From Reclinomonas americana ATCC 50394 (taxonomy: Eukaryota; Jakobida; Jakobea; Jakobida): 49,511 nt of DNA. Shown here one piece after another: positions 23,201-35,078 of the stretch. Location: contig PS015114.1 in NCBI GenBank assembly GCA_048213135.1, positions 82,237-131,747 on the forward strand, read 5' to 3'. Under the pieces are notes generated by a model. That model searched no databases and was not told the DNA's origin. It was given only the letters and a program-made list of their open reading frames with translations. Position 1 is the first letter of the stretch. Every line of letters starts with the position of its first letter. The translations under genes were made by a program, and so were the position numbers.

Positions 23201-24584
23201 ATGCTCGGCAAGCCGCAGCGCGAGTGGCTCAAGTCGCAGCTCTCCAACTCGTCTGCCATTTGGCGTCTGTGGGGAAACGAAGTCATTGTGGCACGCAACG
23301 AGATCAATGCCCTCCGTGCTGTGGCCACACTGGTGGCACTGCAGAGCGTGCCGTCGCTGACCACGTCCATCACCAACGCTGCCGCAGCATTCATGCTTCC
23401 AGAGCCAGTGGCAGCGGCGATTGTCGCCGCTAGCTTTGCCGGTGCCACGCAGAGCACGGCCGCGGCAGCAGCCGGTGCGATTGCGGTGGCCACGGCGACT
23501 GCCGGCGATGCAACGGCTGCTGCCGTCGCTGCCGGTCTGACTGCAACGCAGGCGGGAGTGGCGGTGGCAGCCTTCAATGCGGCCACTGCTGCACCGACGC
23601 AGAAGGCACAGGCTGCAGCGAATGCGATTGCGTTCGGCTACATCGAGCCCGACATTCGTCAGAACAAGATCAACTCGCAGGCGCTCGCTGCCACTGGCCA
23701 GAAAGCCACTCTTGGACCGTACCTGTCGCTGTTCTTGTTCTCAGCTGGTTTGTATGAGCAAGAATGGCAGTGTCGCGACATGCTGCCGTGAATTCACTTT
23801 TTGTGTGTGTGCTTTCGCTTCGTAGATGGGTGGGACGGCTATGCGACAGAGCGTGCCGACATTCTCGGCTACGTGCGTCAGACCGGTGTGAAGAACCTGG
23901 TGGTGCTGACCGGCGACTTGCATTCAGCAGTGGCTGCTCATGTTGCGCCCACGCTCTGGTGTACCTCTCAACTTCGCTTGTCTCAAGTCTCCTACTTCTT
24001 TCTCTCTCTCTTTCTCCCTCGCAGCTGTATGACGACTTCAGCAAGGCCACCGATCCGTCGGTGTCGGCAGTGGGCGTCGAGTTTGTTACACCGGGCATGA
24101 GCAGCACCTCGAACGCTTCCTTCCTCAACTTGACGGCGCCTGCGTCCTTGTTGCCGCTGGTGTCGTTCCCATTCACCATTCCGGTGCCGAACATCGGCAA
24201 CATCAGCATGTATGTGCCGATGTTTGATTTCGTTGCGTTTCGACACAGATGCCGTGGGAGTAGAAGAGGGAGGAGAGTGAGCGTGGAGAGGATGTGGCTG
24301 ATAGGGGAAATACTGTGTTGCCAGAATGCCTGCGAGATTGTGCTGAAGATTAGAGATTTATAGCACTCCCTTTTTCTCTTCTGATTTGAACTGCGTGTGA
24401 CTTCCTTCCGCTCCCAAACGCTCATGCTCGTCGCCATGCAGACCAGCGGTCGCAAGCCGGCGACTGCCGACCAACTGGCCGACACCATCCGCCCGCAGTT
24501 GCGCAACAAGCTGTCGTATTCGGTGCCCGGTGCGTTGCTGGACGCCACGACTGACGCAGTGGTGCGTGACTGAGAAGACTGCAA

Positions 24585-24616
<32 letters not shown>

Positions 24617-25607
24617 TGCAGTGATGCTCATCTGAGATCATCGTCTTCGTGCAGCTCGCTGGCGTCAAGACGAGCGCGTCGTTCGGTACGCTACGACGTG
24701 ACATAGTTAGACGCTCGTGTGTTTCCTGTCGAGACTCATGTGGTGTTATGTTTTCAGCATCCCTGGTGCAGCTCACTGCGCTGTATAGCGCGTGGGGTGC
24801 GAATCCGTGGTTCAAACATGTGCGCACGGACGTGGAGGGCTACAACGTGGTGGAGGTCACAGGTTTGAGTGGGAAGGGAAGGGAAGGGGGAGATCGCTTC
24901 TCTTCTTGTGGGGCTCAACGCGCACACTCTCTCTCGCACAGAGCAAGAGGTGCGCGTCACCTTCAAGACACTGAACCGCGTGCAAGCGCATGCTGCGCCG
25001 TCGGGCTCCGCGATCGTCGCCAGCCGCGACGTGTTTGTTGTTCCACGCGACGAGTCGGTGATTATTTCGCCGGCGGTGTGCACGAGTGACCCGCAGTGCA
25101 ATGGTCCGTGGAGTGCGAACGCCAGCTTGTACAAGTTGCGTCGTCTAGCGAATTGCTCCTTGCTTCTCACGCAGTGGCTTACTCAGTTGTGACTGTTTTG
25201 TTTGCAGCGGGTGTGTGTGTGTGTGTGTGTGTGGTCAGCCGATATGTATCGGGGGTTGCTGCTGACGGTCTGCTTCGCTGTCCGTGTGTTGTTTGTGTGT
25301 ATGCAGCCAATGCGTGGCCGGACGCTGCCGCTGTTACGCGGGTATTGGAGGTCCCAACTGTTGCGTCACCTCCCAGTGAGGTGCTGAAGCTTGCTGTGAG
25401 CAGTCACTGACAGCCGTGTTTGTTCGCGCAGGTGGCTGCCGCCCTGTCGAGTCGTGCAACGGTGAAGAGTGGCTGTTTGTGTGGTTAGCGGCCTGAGTGT
25501 TGTCGCTCACTGAACGCGTCTGCGTAGGTCGCGGACGCTGCTCGGGTTCTGGTGCCTGCATTTGCAACGCCGGCTGGAAGGGTGCCGACTGCTCGACTGC
25601 TGCTTGA
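20277..25607 (+). CDS. Secreted PhoD-type phosphatase with EGF-like modules, copy A
   Basis: The product should be a secreted or surface phosphomono/diesterase of the PhoD metallophosphatase family. A split signal peptide (MHIRVIIL, then AAFLVLLVVTHVSAQ) leads to EGF-like cysteine modules (CVNGSCVCNIQ, ANCEVCAPNYKK, GLCLNDGTC, GTNCGSCAAGRFG), a poly-proline linker containing an N gap, and the PhoD N-terminal beta domain (SVASGDPTHNSAVLWTR, NTTYYYQFQAG). The catalytic motifs are LHLGDYIY, RLQRAHEYFPFI, SWDDHEFSNDGW (22592 on), FVTDSRVYR, REWLKSQL and LTGDLH (23912-23923). An Ala-rich insert of about 130 residues sits inside the catalytic domain (about 23300-23690). C-terminal exons return to EGF-like cysteines (QCVAGRCRCYAGIGGPNCC, GRCSGSGACICNAGWKG) before TGA 25605-25607. 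The first intron junctions are odd and are described as a finding. Confidence 0.88.
21165..21355. other. Assembly gap (191 N)
   Basis: The run of N lies in the poly-proline linker of phosphatase copy A. In copy B the two flanking sequences are joined directly, so the gap may contain only extra CCN repeats or nothing. Confidence 0.95.
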
Positions 25608-25904
25608 TCCGCGCATTCGAACTGCAGTCATTCTCTCGCTCGCCTTCTCTTCTGCCGAATGTATCCCCTTGCTTTGAACTCAGGGGTGGCAGAACAACGG
25701 TTTTGCGAAGAGAGTTACTGCTGACACCGACAGCATCATGTCCACGTCGACCGCCATCTTCATCCCAGGTTGTTACCGGCCGCTGCTAGTATTTCGCCGG
25801 CTGAAATGCGTGTGCCGGCGTGCATTTCATTCATTCGATTTTATATTGCATGCATGCAATTCTCCGATTCACGCACTCACATCTTTCCAGGTTCCCGGAG
25901 AGCC
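25608..25904. other. Spacer between phosphatase copies
   Basis: About 297 bp with no coding exon that I can support. The last 40 bp, including a TTTCCAG acceptor-like end at 25884-25890, match the sequence ahead of copy A and probably carry a 5' UTR intron or the start site. Confidence 0.5.
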
Positions 25905-28900
25905 ATGCACAGCCGCGTCATTACTCTCAGTGCGTCTCTCTTTTGCATTCTCTCTCTTTCTTGTGCCCTTGCTGACACTAGTTGTGCAGGGTGGGAGCGC
26001 GTGCCCTAAGACTCCGTTTGCACACATGCTGTCCGCCTCTCTCACCTTGCGTGTATTGATGTGTTTGTGTGTGCGCGCGCTCTCTCTCTCTCTCGCAGTG
26101 CCGCATTCTTGGTGTTGCTGGTCGTGACACACGTCACTGCACAGACAGGAGGTACGTCGCTCTCTCTCTCTTTCTCTCAGTCTATTTTTGTTGCTGTGCC
26201 AATACATGACTGCTCTTGCGCACCTCCCGCAGGCGGTGCATGCACCAGTGGCACGCAGTGCAGCCAACCCGGCGGCAATTGTGTCAATGGCTCCTGTGTC
26301 TGCAACATCCAGGTGCGTGCAACAATATTCCGTTCCGTTTTGCACTCGTCTTTCACGCACCCACCATCGATCTCCTCCTCCCCTGTGTCGCAGTACCGCG
26401 GCGCCAACTGCGAAGTCTGCGCCCCGAACTACAAGAAGACCGGCCATCCGTTCTGTGGCCAAGGCCCCGACCAGTACGTGCAGAATCCCGTTGCTTGCAC
26501 CGACGCCATCACCTGCAGCGGTCGCGGTCTGTGCTTGAATGACGGCACTTGCTACGTTGCGTGAGAGAGAGAGAGAGAAAGAGAGAGAGTGTGTGTGTGT
26601 GTGTGTGCTTCTCGGAGAAATTCTCTCATGCTCACAGTGGCGTGCGTGCAGTGCCCGTTCCCCTTTGCGGGCACCAACTGTGGCAGCTGCGCTGCTGGAC
26701 GCTTTGGTGCTCAGTGCACAGACACGGCTCCGCCGCCGCCGCCTCCGCCGCCACCGCCACCACCGCCACCACCGACCCCCGACGCCACTGGCAGCAACTG
26801 GAAGGTGAGTGTGCCTCGATACGATCACCCTTCCTTTTCACTCATCACTCAGCTGACCACGCACGCGCGTGTCTTCTTTGCAGTTCCCGCAAAGTGTGGC
26901 CTCGGGCGACCCGACACACAACAGTGCCGTCTTGTGGACACGCGTGGTACCTCTCGATGCGCCCGCCGCCGGCCCACTGCCCGTCTTGTCGAGTGTCTCG
27001 ATTTCACTGCGCGTGAGCAGCACTGCTGCAAACGCCGGCAGCATGGAGAGCAAGTTGCGACGGAGCATGGGTCTCCCTGCTGTACCTGCACTCACGGATC
27101 ATCATTTCTGGTGCATGTGTGCAGTGCGGCACTGGTCGGCCCGTTTGTTATCGACCTCAAGGTCACCGCGTCGAGCTCTCTCCACATGACCGCGCGGCAG
27201 AAGGTCACCAATCTGCAGCCCAACACCACGTACTACTATCAATTCCAGGCCGGCAGCGTGCTGTCTCGAGTGCGTCACGAGCTGTGGGCGGCAGAATGAG
27301 TTCTGTCCTCACGTAACACTCCTACATTTTCACAGGTCGGCCGCTTCAAGACATTTCCGTCGCCTGGATCCAACGCTGTGTCGCGGCTGAAGGTTGCGAT
27401 GATCACTTGCCAGGACTGGTCCGACAATCACTGGGGCGGCTACACGGATCTTGTCGACAATGAGCGCGATGTCGATTTCGTGCTGCATCTGGGTGACTAC
27501 ATTTACGAGTTGTTGCGTGTAGTGTGGTGCAAGAAACAGTCTGCATGAGGGAAGAGTGAGAGAATGACTGATATGCTTCTCCCTTGTTTCCTCCTTTTTC
27601 TCGTTGCAGCCCGACGATTGGCTCCGCAACGGTGCGTTCTGATGCAAGGTAGCGTGTGTTTATTCAGCTTCTTATTGCCATTCACAGAGCCCAACTCGCG
27701 AAGCTGCACATCCACCGTTCTTGCTGCCGAACGGCGTGGGTGACTTGGCCGACGTTGACGGCACAAATCCGTACCGCGCGTGCGTTTTTGCTATCTCTCC
27801 TGCTCCATGTGCACAGGATGCTGTCGCGACTGACTCCAGCACAATATGCGTGATGCAGAGATACGCTGGAAGACTTCCGCACCCTGTACGCCACGTATCG
27901 CACCGATGCACGCCTGCAGCGCGCACACGAGTACTTCCCATTCATCAACATGTTGCGTCGGGACTTGATTTCCTCTGTTCAGTATCAGTGCGTGAACACT
28001 CACTGATTGTGATACTTTGCCGCCGCAGCTGGGACGACCACGAGTTCTCCAACGACGGCTGGATGGATCATGACACGTTCTCGAACTCGAATCCAGCGGT
28101 GCCGCAACGCCGGCGCTCGGCCTCCACAGCGTGGTTCGAGTTCACACCGGCCGATGTTGTCCTCGACACCAGCAACCCCGACAGCTACGACGTTGTGCGC
28201 ATCTATCGCGACTTTTTGTGTTGCGTACGCACCTGTCCGGCATGTTGCGTTGAGAAAGACGTTGTCTCACACATGTATCGCAGTCGGCAACCTCGCTCAC
28301 CTGTTTGTCACGGACTCGCGTGTCTACCGCACGGATCACGTTCGTCGCTGCACAAAATCGTAGAGTCTTTTGTCGTGATCTCCATCTCATGCCACTGTGC
28401 CTGTTCAGACCATTCCGGAAACCACAATCAATCCATTCACGGGCAAGGAACTCGGCTCCCTCGGAACCCGTCAACAAGTCGACGATGCACTCCGCGCTGC
28501 TGCCGAAGCCGCGCTAATCGCCAAGGCGACGGCGTTGAACCCCAACGATCCGCTCGCGCTCACTACCATGCTCGGCAAGCCGCAGCGCGAGTGGCTCAAG
28601 TCGCAGCTCTCCAACTCATCTGCCATTTGGCGCCTGTGGGGAAACGAAGTCATTGTGGCACGCAACGAGATCAACGCCCTCCGTGCTGTGGCCACACTGG
28701 TGGCACTGCAGAGCGTGCCGTCGCTGACCACGTCCATCACCAACGCTGCCGCAGCATTCATGCTTCCGGAGCCAGTGGCAGCGGCGATTGTCGCCGCTAG
28801 CTTTGCCGGTGCCACACAGAGCACGGCCGCGGCAGCAGCCGGAGCGATTGCGGTGGCCACGGCGACTGCCGGCGATGCAACGGCTGCTGCCGTCGCTGCC

Positions 28901-30954
28901 GGTCTGACTGCAACGCAGGCGGGAGTGGCGGTGGCAGCCTTCAATGCGGCCACTGCTGCACCGACGCAGAAGGCACAGGCTGCAGCGAATGCGATCGCGT
29001 TCGGCTACATCGAGCCCGACATTCGTCAGAACAAGATCAACTCGCAGGCGCTCGCTGCCACTGGCCAGAAAGCCACTCTTGGACCGTACCTGTCGCTGTT
29101 CTTGTTCTCAGCTGGTTTGTACCTGCAAGAATGGCAGTGTCGCAACACGCTGCCGTGTATTCACTTTTTGTGTGTGTGCTTTCGCCTCGTAGATGGGTGG
29201 GACGGCTATGCGACAGAGCGTGCCGACATTCTCGGCTACGTGCGTCAGACCGGTGTGAAGAACCTGGTGGTGCTGACCGGCGACTTGCATACCGCAGTGG
29301 CTGCTCATGTTGCGCTCGTTCTCGCTCTTGGTGCTCCTCTTGTCTGTCCATATGTCTCTCCTTAAGCTTCTTACAATATGGTGTTGTGTATGTGGTGGTG
29401 CGCAGCTGTATGACGACTTCAGCAAGGCCACCGACCCGTCGGTGGCGGCAGTGGGCGTCGAGTTTGTCACGCCGGGCATGAGTACCACGTCGAACACTTC
29501 CTTGCTCAACTTGACGACGTCTGCGTCCTTGTTGCCGCTGGTGTCATTCCCATTCACCATTCCGGTGCCGAACATCGGTAACATCAGCATGCTTGTGCCG
29601 ATGTTTGATTTCGTTGCGTTTCGACACAGATACCGTGGGAGTAGAAGAGGGAGGAGAGTGAGCGTGGAGAAGATGTGGCTGATAGGGGGAAATACTGTGT
29701 TGTGCGCCTGAAGAGATAGATAGCTCTTATATCTCTGTCTTTGATTTGAACTGAGTGTGACTTCCTTCCTCTCCCAAACGCTCATGCTCGTCGCCATGCA
29801 GACCAGCGGTCGCAAGCCGGCGACTGCCGACCAACTGGCCGACACCATCCGCCCGCAGTTGCGCAACAAGCTGTCGTATTCGGTGCCCGGTGCGTTGCTG
29901 GATGCCACGACTGATGCGGTGGTGCGTGACTGAGATGGCTGCAAGAGAGTGTGTGAGAGAGAGAGAGAGAGATGCAGTGATGCTCATCTGAGATCATCGT
30001 CTTCGTGCAGCTCGCTGGCGTCAAGACGAGCGCGTCGTTCGGTACGCTACGACAAGACGAGTGAGATGCTCGTGTGTTTCCTGTCGAAACTAACGTAATC
30101 TTATGTCTTCAGCGTCCCTGGTGCAGCTCACTTCGCTGTATAGCGCGTGGGGTGCGAATCCGTGGTTCAAACATGTGCGCACGGACGTGGAGGGCTACAA
30201 CGTGGTGGAGGTCACAGGTTTGAGTGGGAAGGGAAGGGAAGGGGGAGATCGCTTCTCTTCTTGTGGGGCTCAACGCACACACTCTCTCTCTCTCTCGTTA
30301 CAGAGCAAGAGGTGCGCGTCACCTTCAAGACACTGAACCGCGTGCAAGCGCATGCTGCGCCGTCGGGCTCCGCGATCGTCGCCAGCCGCGACGTGTTTGT
30401 TGTTCCACGCAACGAGTCGGTGATTATTTCGCCGGCGGTGTGCACGAGTGACCCGCAGTGCAATGGTCCGTGGAGTGCGAACGCCAGCTTGTACAAGTTG
30501 CGTCGTCTAGCGAATTGCTCCTTGCTCTTCTCACGCAGTGGCTTACTCAGTTGTGACTGTTTTGTTTGCAGTGGGTGCGTGTGTGTGTGTGGTCAGGCGA
30601 TATGTATCGGGGGTTGCTGCTGACGCTGTACGTTCGTGTGTTTGTTTGTGTATATGCAGCCAATGCGTTGCCGGACGCTGCCGCTGTTACGCGGGTATTG
30701 GAGGTCCCAACTGTTGCGTCACCTCCCAGTGAGATGCGTGCTGTTTGTGGTCACTGATAGTCGTGTTTGTTCGCGCAGGTGGCTGCCGCCCTGTGGAGTC
30801 GTGCAACGGTGAAGAGTGGCAGTTTGTGTGCTTGTCGTCGTGAGTGTTGTCGCTCACTGATCGCGTCTGCGTAGGTCGCGGACGCTGCTCGGGTTCTGGT
30901 ACCTGCATTTGCAACGCCGGCTGGAAGGGTGCCGACTGCTCGACTGCCGCTTGA
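25905..30954 (+). CDS. Secreted PhoD-type phosphatase with EGF-like modules, copy B
   Basis: The domain order is that of copy A, without gaps: split signal peptide (MHSRVITL, then AAFLVLLVVTHVTAQ from 26099), EGF-like modules, a poly-proline linker (26729-26777), the PhoD beta domain, LHLGDYIY, SWDDHEFSNDGW (28029 on), FVTDSRVYR, the Ala-rich insert (28670-29060), LTGDLH (29278-29289) and C-terminal EGF-like cysteines to TGA 30952-30954. All metal-binding motifs are retained, so I see no sign of pseudogenisation. Small changes from copy A include EPTREAAH-type versus NPTGEAAH-type residues after YIYDPTIGSAT and ALLDATTDAV flanks. Dosage of secreted phosphatase for phosphate scavenging is a reasonable guess for keeping two copies. 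The start uses the same 25-nt first exon as copy A. Confidence 0.88.
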
Positions 30955-31462
30955 GCCGCAGCGCAGCATTTTTGATGTCATGGCACATCCTGTCCATGTA
31001 TTCTCCGGCTGGCGTTCTCTTCGCAGCCGCCGTCATCACCGGCGTCATATATATACCGCATCCCCTTGTTTTGATAATTATAACGCCACGGAAAGGCCGA
31101 GGCACAGCTTGGAAAGCAGTTGCGCCAGTTTTGCTTTGCGAGTGGATGTTGAATTCTAAGCAGAGTCGCTGCGAAGGCCACGAGACGTTTTGCTGAGCAA
31201 CGAGAGAAGCAGTTGTCCGACGACGAGATACCGGAATTGATAGAGAGGACAAAAACGGTTTTCTAGGCACGCGTTCAGCGCACACACACACAGACACTCA
31301 GACACCAAGTTTCAGTCGCCGCACTACACCGCACTCTAACTGAGTGCGCGCTGTTGGTGAACAACTCTGCCCGCCTCCGATTGGCGTTTTGTTTTCTTTC
31401 GTGTGTCGTGCGAGAGAAGAGCAGAATAACCGCACCACGCCAAGTCGGTTAATCGCTCTTCC
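30955..31462. other. Intergenic region without a gene
   Basis: This 508-bp stretch follows phosphatase copy B and precedes the orphan MGC gene. It holds a short TATATATA run (31049-31056), AT-rich patches and a CA tract (31280-31290). No ORF with recognisable content or splice pattern was found. The promoter of the next gene must lie in its right half. Confidence 0.5.
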
Positions 31463-32722
31463 ATGGGGTGTCGCACGAGCAAGCCACGTGCGGTGTTGCC
31501 TTTCAAGAAGGGCGACAAGCGGACGATCAACAGCAACGGAGTGCTGAGTGGCGGAGGCGCGACTGGCGAGGCCAGTGTGCTGCCACTCACACAGGAGCAC
31601 TTGTACTTGCACGCCAAGATGACCAATGAGGTCGCCGACGATGAGATCGCCAAGGAGGACAACACAACACCACTGACAGTGGTCGCCGACGGCCTCAAGT
31701 TGCTCGCTGAGGTCAGTCGTTGCTTGACCACTTTCTGAGTTGTCCAGCTTCTTCTGCTCGTGCTCATCTTCATGTTGTACATAGGGTCGTGAGGTCAACG
31801 ACTACTTCTTCTCCTCGCGACGAGCGGCGGGTGCGGGTGGAAGACCCGACAGTGACGGACTGGGTGAGCTTGTGGAGATTGTGGAGACGGGCTCGTCGGG
31901 AGGCACAGTGGGCTACTGGATGCGACGAAAGGACTCGTATCTGCAGGCGCTGGAGAGATATCCGGAGCATGTGTTGAAGGAGGTCCGTTGTTGGCTTTGA
32001 TTGATCGTGCGCCACTGTTGCAATTGGTATCGATTGACAATCGTTGTTTGTTTGTGTTTTGGCGCAGGCCAAGAGTCACCAGCGGAGGTTGCGTCGTGTG
32101 GACAAGTGGAGGCAAACGGTGTCGTTGGAGTATGATGCGAGCTTGGAACCGGTGACCACCCTGTCGACGTACTCGTCGGAACGATCGTATCAGGAGGCGC
32201 AGGCGTCGGGGCGACGTGGCTCCTCGGCCTCACTTGGTTCACACTTTTACGCAATGGCCGGGCGCGGTGCTTCAAACTACTTGCCTGAGGGCCAAGAGGT
32301 GAGAAAGAGGAGGGAGAGAACACAACTGGAGCGTGGAGACTCACTCGCTTCTCGCGCGCGCGCAGTGGGATCCGAGCACGTTGAGCAGCATCAGCAACCC
32401 GTACAGCCAGCGCGATTGCTCAGTATCTGCCGATTTCTCGGGGTCTCGCATCAGTCCACGAAGGCAACAACTGAATGCCGCCGGTCCGGTAGCCCTACAC
32501 CCGACCGCCGCCAACGGCAAGGGCAAGGCGCCGAGTGCACGCTTGCCCGGGCAGCCGGAGGAAATGCCAGGCCGCCAGCACCACGATGCCGAGTCGGACA
32601 GCTCCGGCTCCACCGACTCCTCGTCGGACGAATCCGTTGGCCGCAATGTCGCCAACTCACCCACCCTCAACACGGCTGCTGTACAACGGCACGACTCGCG
32701 CGTACACTCGCGAGAGCCATGA
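31463..32722 (+). CDS. Orphan protein with N-terminal MGC dual-lipidation motif
   Basis: I do not recognise the family. ATG 31463 gives MGCRTSKPRAVLPFKKG: Gly-2, Cys-3 and Ser-6 fit N-myristoylation followed by palmitoylation, with basic residues next to it, as in lipid-anchored signalling proteins. Four exons follow. The first ends LKLLAE before a GTCAGT donor; the second has YFFSSRRAAG and VGYWMRRKDSYLQALERYP; the third starts AKSHQRRLRRVDKW; the last, from about 32366, is Ser-rich and acidic (SDSSGSTDSSSDES) and ends at TGA 32720-32722. The first two exons look folded and the rest disordered with likely phosphosites. It converges on the seryl-tRNA synthetase gene, with 157 bp between the stops. 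Confidence 0.65.
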
Positions 32723-32879
32723 TGACTTCCACACGTTTTTCCCACTCTCATAAAAAAAGAAATGCACTGTTAATGTTCAAACCGCGTTCTTTTCGCATTG
32801 GTATCCTTCACTTTTCACCAAACCCCACACATACGACAGGTGTCGTCCGTCACCATCCAAGTTCACCGAGCAAACGCTA

Positions 32880-34797
32880 TTACTGCGGTGCCGACGGGCC
32901 TTCGCCAGGTGCCACCGCCGGTTCCTGCCGACAGATACACTCTGTGAGACTCACATTCTCTCTCGTGGATCATGCGGAAGGGAGTGAACGCACCTCAATC
33001 TTCACCGGCTTGGTCTTGAACTCGAGGAACGTCTGGCCATTCATGTACGGCACGAGCACCTCCGGGACGCGCACACCAGTCTCCTCCTGGAAGTTCTCGC
33101 AGATGCAGCAAATGGTGCGAGTCAGCGCGCACAGCGTCGAGTTGAGCATGTGCACGTACTCCTTGGGGCCGGTGGCAGTCTGAGAGGGAGTGCCGGAGTG
33201 AGTGACGAATGTGTGGGAAGTGTGTGAAAAGCGAGGCGAGCAGCACCTTCTTGCCGAGACCAAAGCGGCACTCCACATGGCGCGCCTGGTAGTCGGTGCA
33301 GTTCGAGCACGACACGAGCTCGCGGAACTTTTGCGACGCCGGGAACAGGGCCTCCAGATCGAACTTCATGGCGGCCGCGTTGTTCAGCGCACCGCTGACA
33401 ATGCTGACCACGCGGTAGGGAAGTCCGAGCTGTGCACATCACACTGTGTCAAGACACCCGAGAGAACAAGTGGCCACATGGTCGCTCGCTCACTGACAGA
33501 CCGACTGGTAGAAGGCCTCCGAGTTCGCAATCATCGTGTCCATAATCTCCCACGACTCGGTCGGCGAGCACACCACAAACTGCTCAATCTTCTCGAACTG
33601 GTGGACGCGGAAAATGCCGAGTGTGTCCCTGCCGTGGCTGCCGACCTCCTTGCGGAAGCATGTCGACATGCCCGCAATGCTGCACCATGCCTCCTCGTCA
33701 ATAAACACCATCTCCCGGAACTTGAAAAAATGTAAAGGGATATGTGGCTCACCGCAGCGGCAATTCCTTCGGGTCCATCCACTCCTTGGCAAAGTAGCCA
33801 CAAATGGTCTGCTCCGAGGTGGCAATGAGGTACTTGTCGTCGCCCTCACCCGTCACCTTGTACAGCTCCTCGTCGAACTGCTCCAGCTGTGCCACCTGAG
33901 CCATGGCGCTCTTGAGCATGAAGAACGGCGTGTACATCGGTGTGTAGCCGCGGGTGACCAAAAAGTTGACAGCGTAGTTGATGAGTGCCAGCTGCAGTCT
34001 CACGGCGCCGTTCTTGAGGAAGTACGCACGACCGNNNNNNNNNNNNNNNNNNNNNNNNNNNNNNNNNNNNNNNNNNNNNNNNNNNNNNNNNNNNNNNNNN
34101 NNNNNNNNNNNNNNNNNNNNNNNNNNNNNNNNNNNNNNNNNNNNNNNNNNNNNNNNNNNNNNNNNNNNNNNNNNNNNNNNNNNNNNNNNNNNNNNNNNNN
34201 NNNNNNNNNNNNNNNNNNNNNNNNNNNNNNNNNNNNNNNNNNNNNNNNNNNNNNNNNNNNNNNNNNNNNNNNNNNNNNNNNNNNNNNNNNNNNNNNNNNN
34301 NNNNNNNNNNNNNNNNNNNNNNNNNNNNNNNNNNNNNNNNNNNNNNNNNNNNNNNNNNNNNNNNNNNNNNNNNNNNNNNNNNNNNNNNNNNNNNNNNNNN
34401 NNNNNNNNNNNNNNNNNNNNNNNNNNNNNNNNNNNNNNNNNNNNNNNCGTGCGCACAGTGAGAGAACAACACACACAAGAGAAAGAGATGCACACAAGGC
34501 AGAGGAAGCAGCGCAGAGAGATGGTGGGCGCAGAGAGAGTGGGAGGTGCGTGGTGAGTGACATGTGCACATGTTGCGCAACTTCTCCTCCACTCAGTGTC
34601 GGTCTCCACGACCTGATCGACCAGCGTCACATCCTTGTGTCGCCGCCGCTGCGACTCACGCACCAGATCGGGATTGCCACCCTTGTCAACCTGACAAACC
34701 ATGATGACACAAAAGTGCAAGTCAGCTTGTGTAAAACAGCGTGTCAGTGAGAGAAGAAGAGACAACGCACTCGGAAAAGATCGATATCAAGACCCAT
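32880..34797 (-). CDS. Seryl-tRNA synthetase, cytosolic type
   Basis: This class II synthetase charges tRNA-Ser and tRNA-Sec. The first exon gives MGLDIDLFR and, after a short intron, [20 protein letters not shown] and VVETDTEW, the start of the tRNA-binding arm of eukaryotic cytosolic SerRS. The arm and part of motif 1 fall in the 413-N gap. Then come [34 protein letters not shown], motif 2 ([28 protein letters not shown]) and the motif 3 region ([54 protein letters not shown]). The KELPLR exon joins IAGMSTCF across an intron of about 80 nt. Reading straight through the 3' part of that intron gives a false [10 protein letters not shown] extension. The C-terminus is short, ending EGPSAPQ at TAA 32880-32882; the last acceptor is uncertain. 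Confidence 0.92.
34035..34447. other. Assembly gap (413 N)
   Basis: The gap removes the coiled-coil arm and the start of the catalytic domain of the seryl-tRNA synthetase. Its length is close to what the missing coding sequence would need, so here real sequence is missing. Confidence 0.95.
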
Positions 34798-35078
34798 TTG
34801 TGTGTGTGTGCTCTGTCTGCTCTCCTGCGTGCGGGGGATGCGATGCGATGAATGAGGAAGAATCCGTGAACCAATTTGTGGCGGGAAACTGTGTTGTCCT
34901 GCGACCTCCCACTGTCGGCATGCAACACAACGCAACCGCGGCGAACATTGGTGGCTATTGTTGTGCTTGTAAGTGAAGCAGTAGTAGTAGGGTGCACGCG
35001 CGTCAGTAAAGACGAACGTCAACGTCTTGTCGTCCCTTGGCGTGAATCACCCCGACAACCTGTCACCACGTGTCAAGC
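34798..35078. promoter_or_regulatory. Divergent intergenic region, SerRS and PDI-like genes
   Basis: About 281 bp between two divergent start codons. Nothing coding is visible. It should carry both promoters; no motif stands out apart from a GT tract at 34801-34810. Confidence 0.4.

Larger units (their letters stand above)
20240..30954 (+). repeat. Tandem duplication of a phosphatase gene (two units)
   Basis: Unit 1 runs from about 20240 to 25607 and unit 2 from about 25865 to 30954. Exon order, splice positions and most coding bases are the same. Introns differ much more, for example 22900-23018, which is full of CA/GA repeats, against 28342-28408, which is not. The sequences after the two stop codons are unrelated, so the unit ends near the stop. 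Confidence 0.9.

Noticed and set aside
23104-23586. Minus-strand 160-codon Ala/Val-rich open frame (also 28471-28953)
   Set aside because: It is the antisense of the Ala-rich insert in the phosphatase genes; GCN-rich DNA stays open on both strands. No splice or start context supports it.
25905-26010. Unspliced reading of phosphatase copy B giving a short signal-peptide-like peptide ending GWERVP
   Set aside because: Copy A is frameshifted with an early stop in the same stretch, and both copies give a far better signal peptide by splicing.
33682-33763. [14 protein letters not shown] extension in the seryl-tRNA synthetase
   Set aside because: It is the 3' part of an intron; splicing LPLR to IAGMSTCF restores the family sequence exactly.
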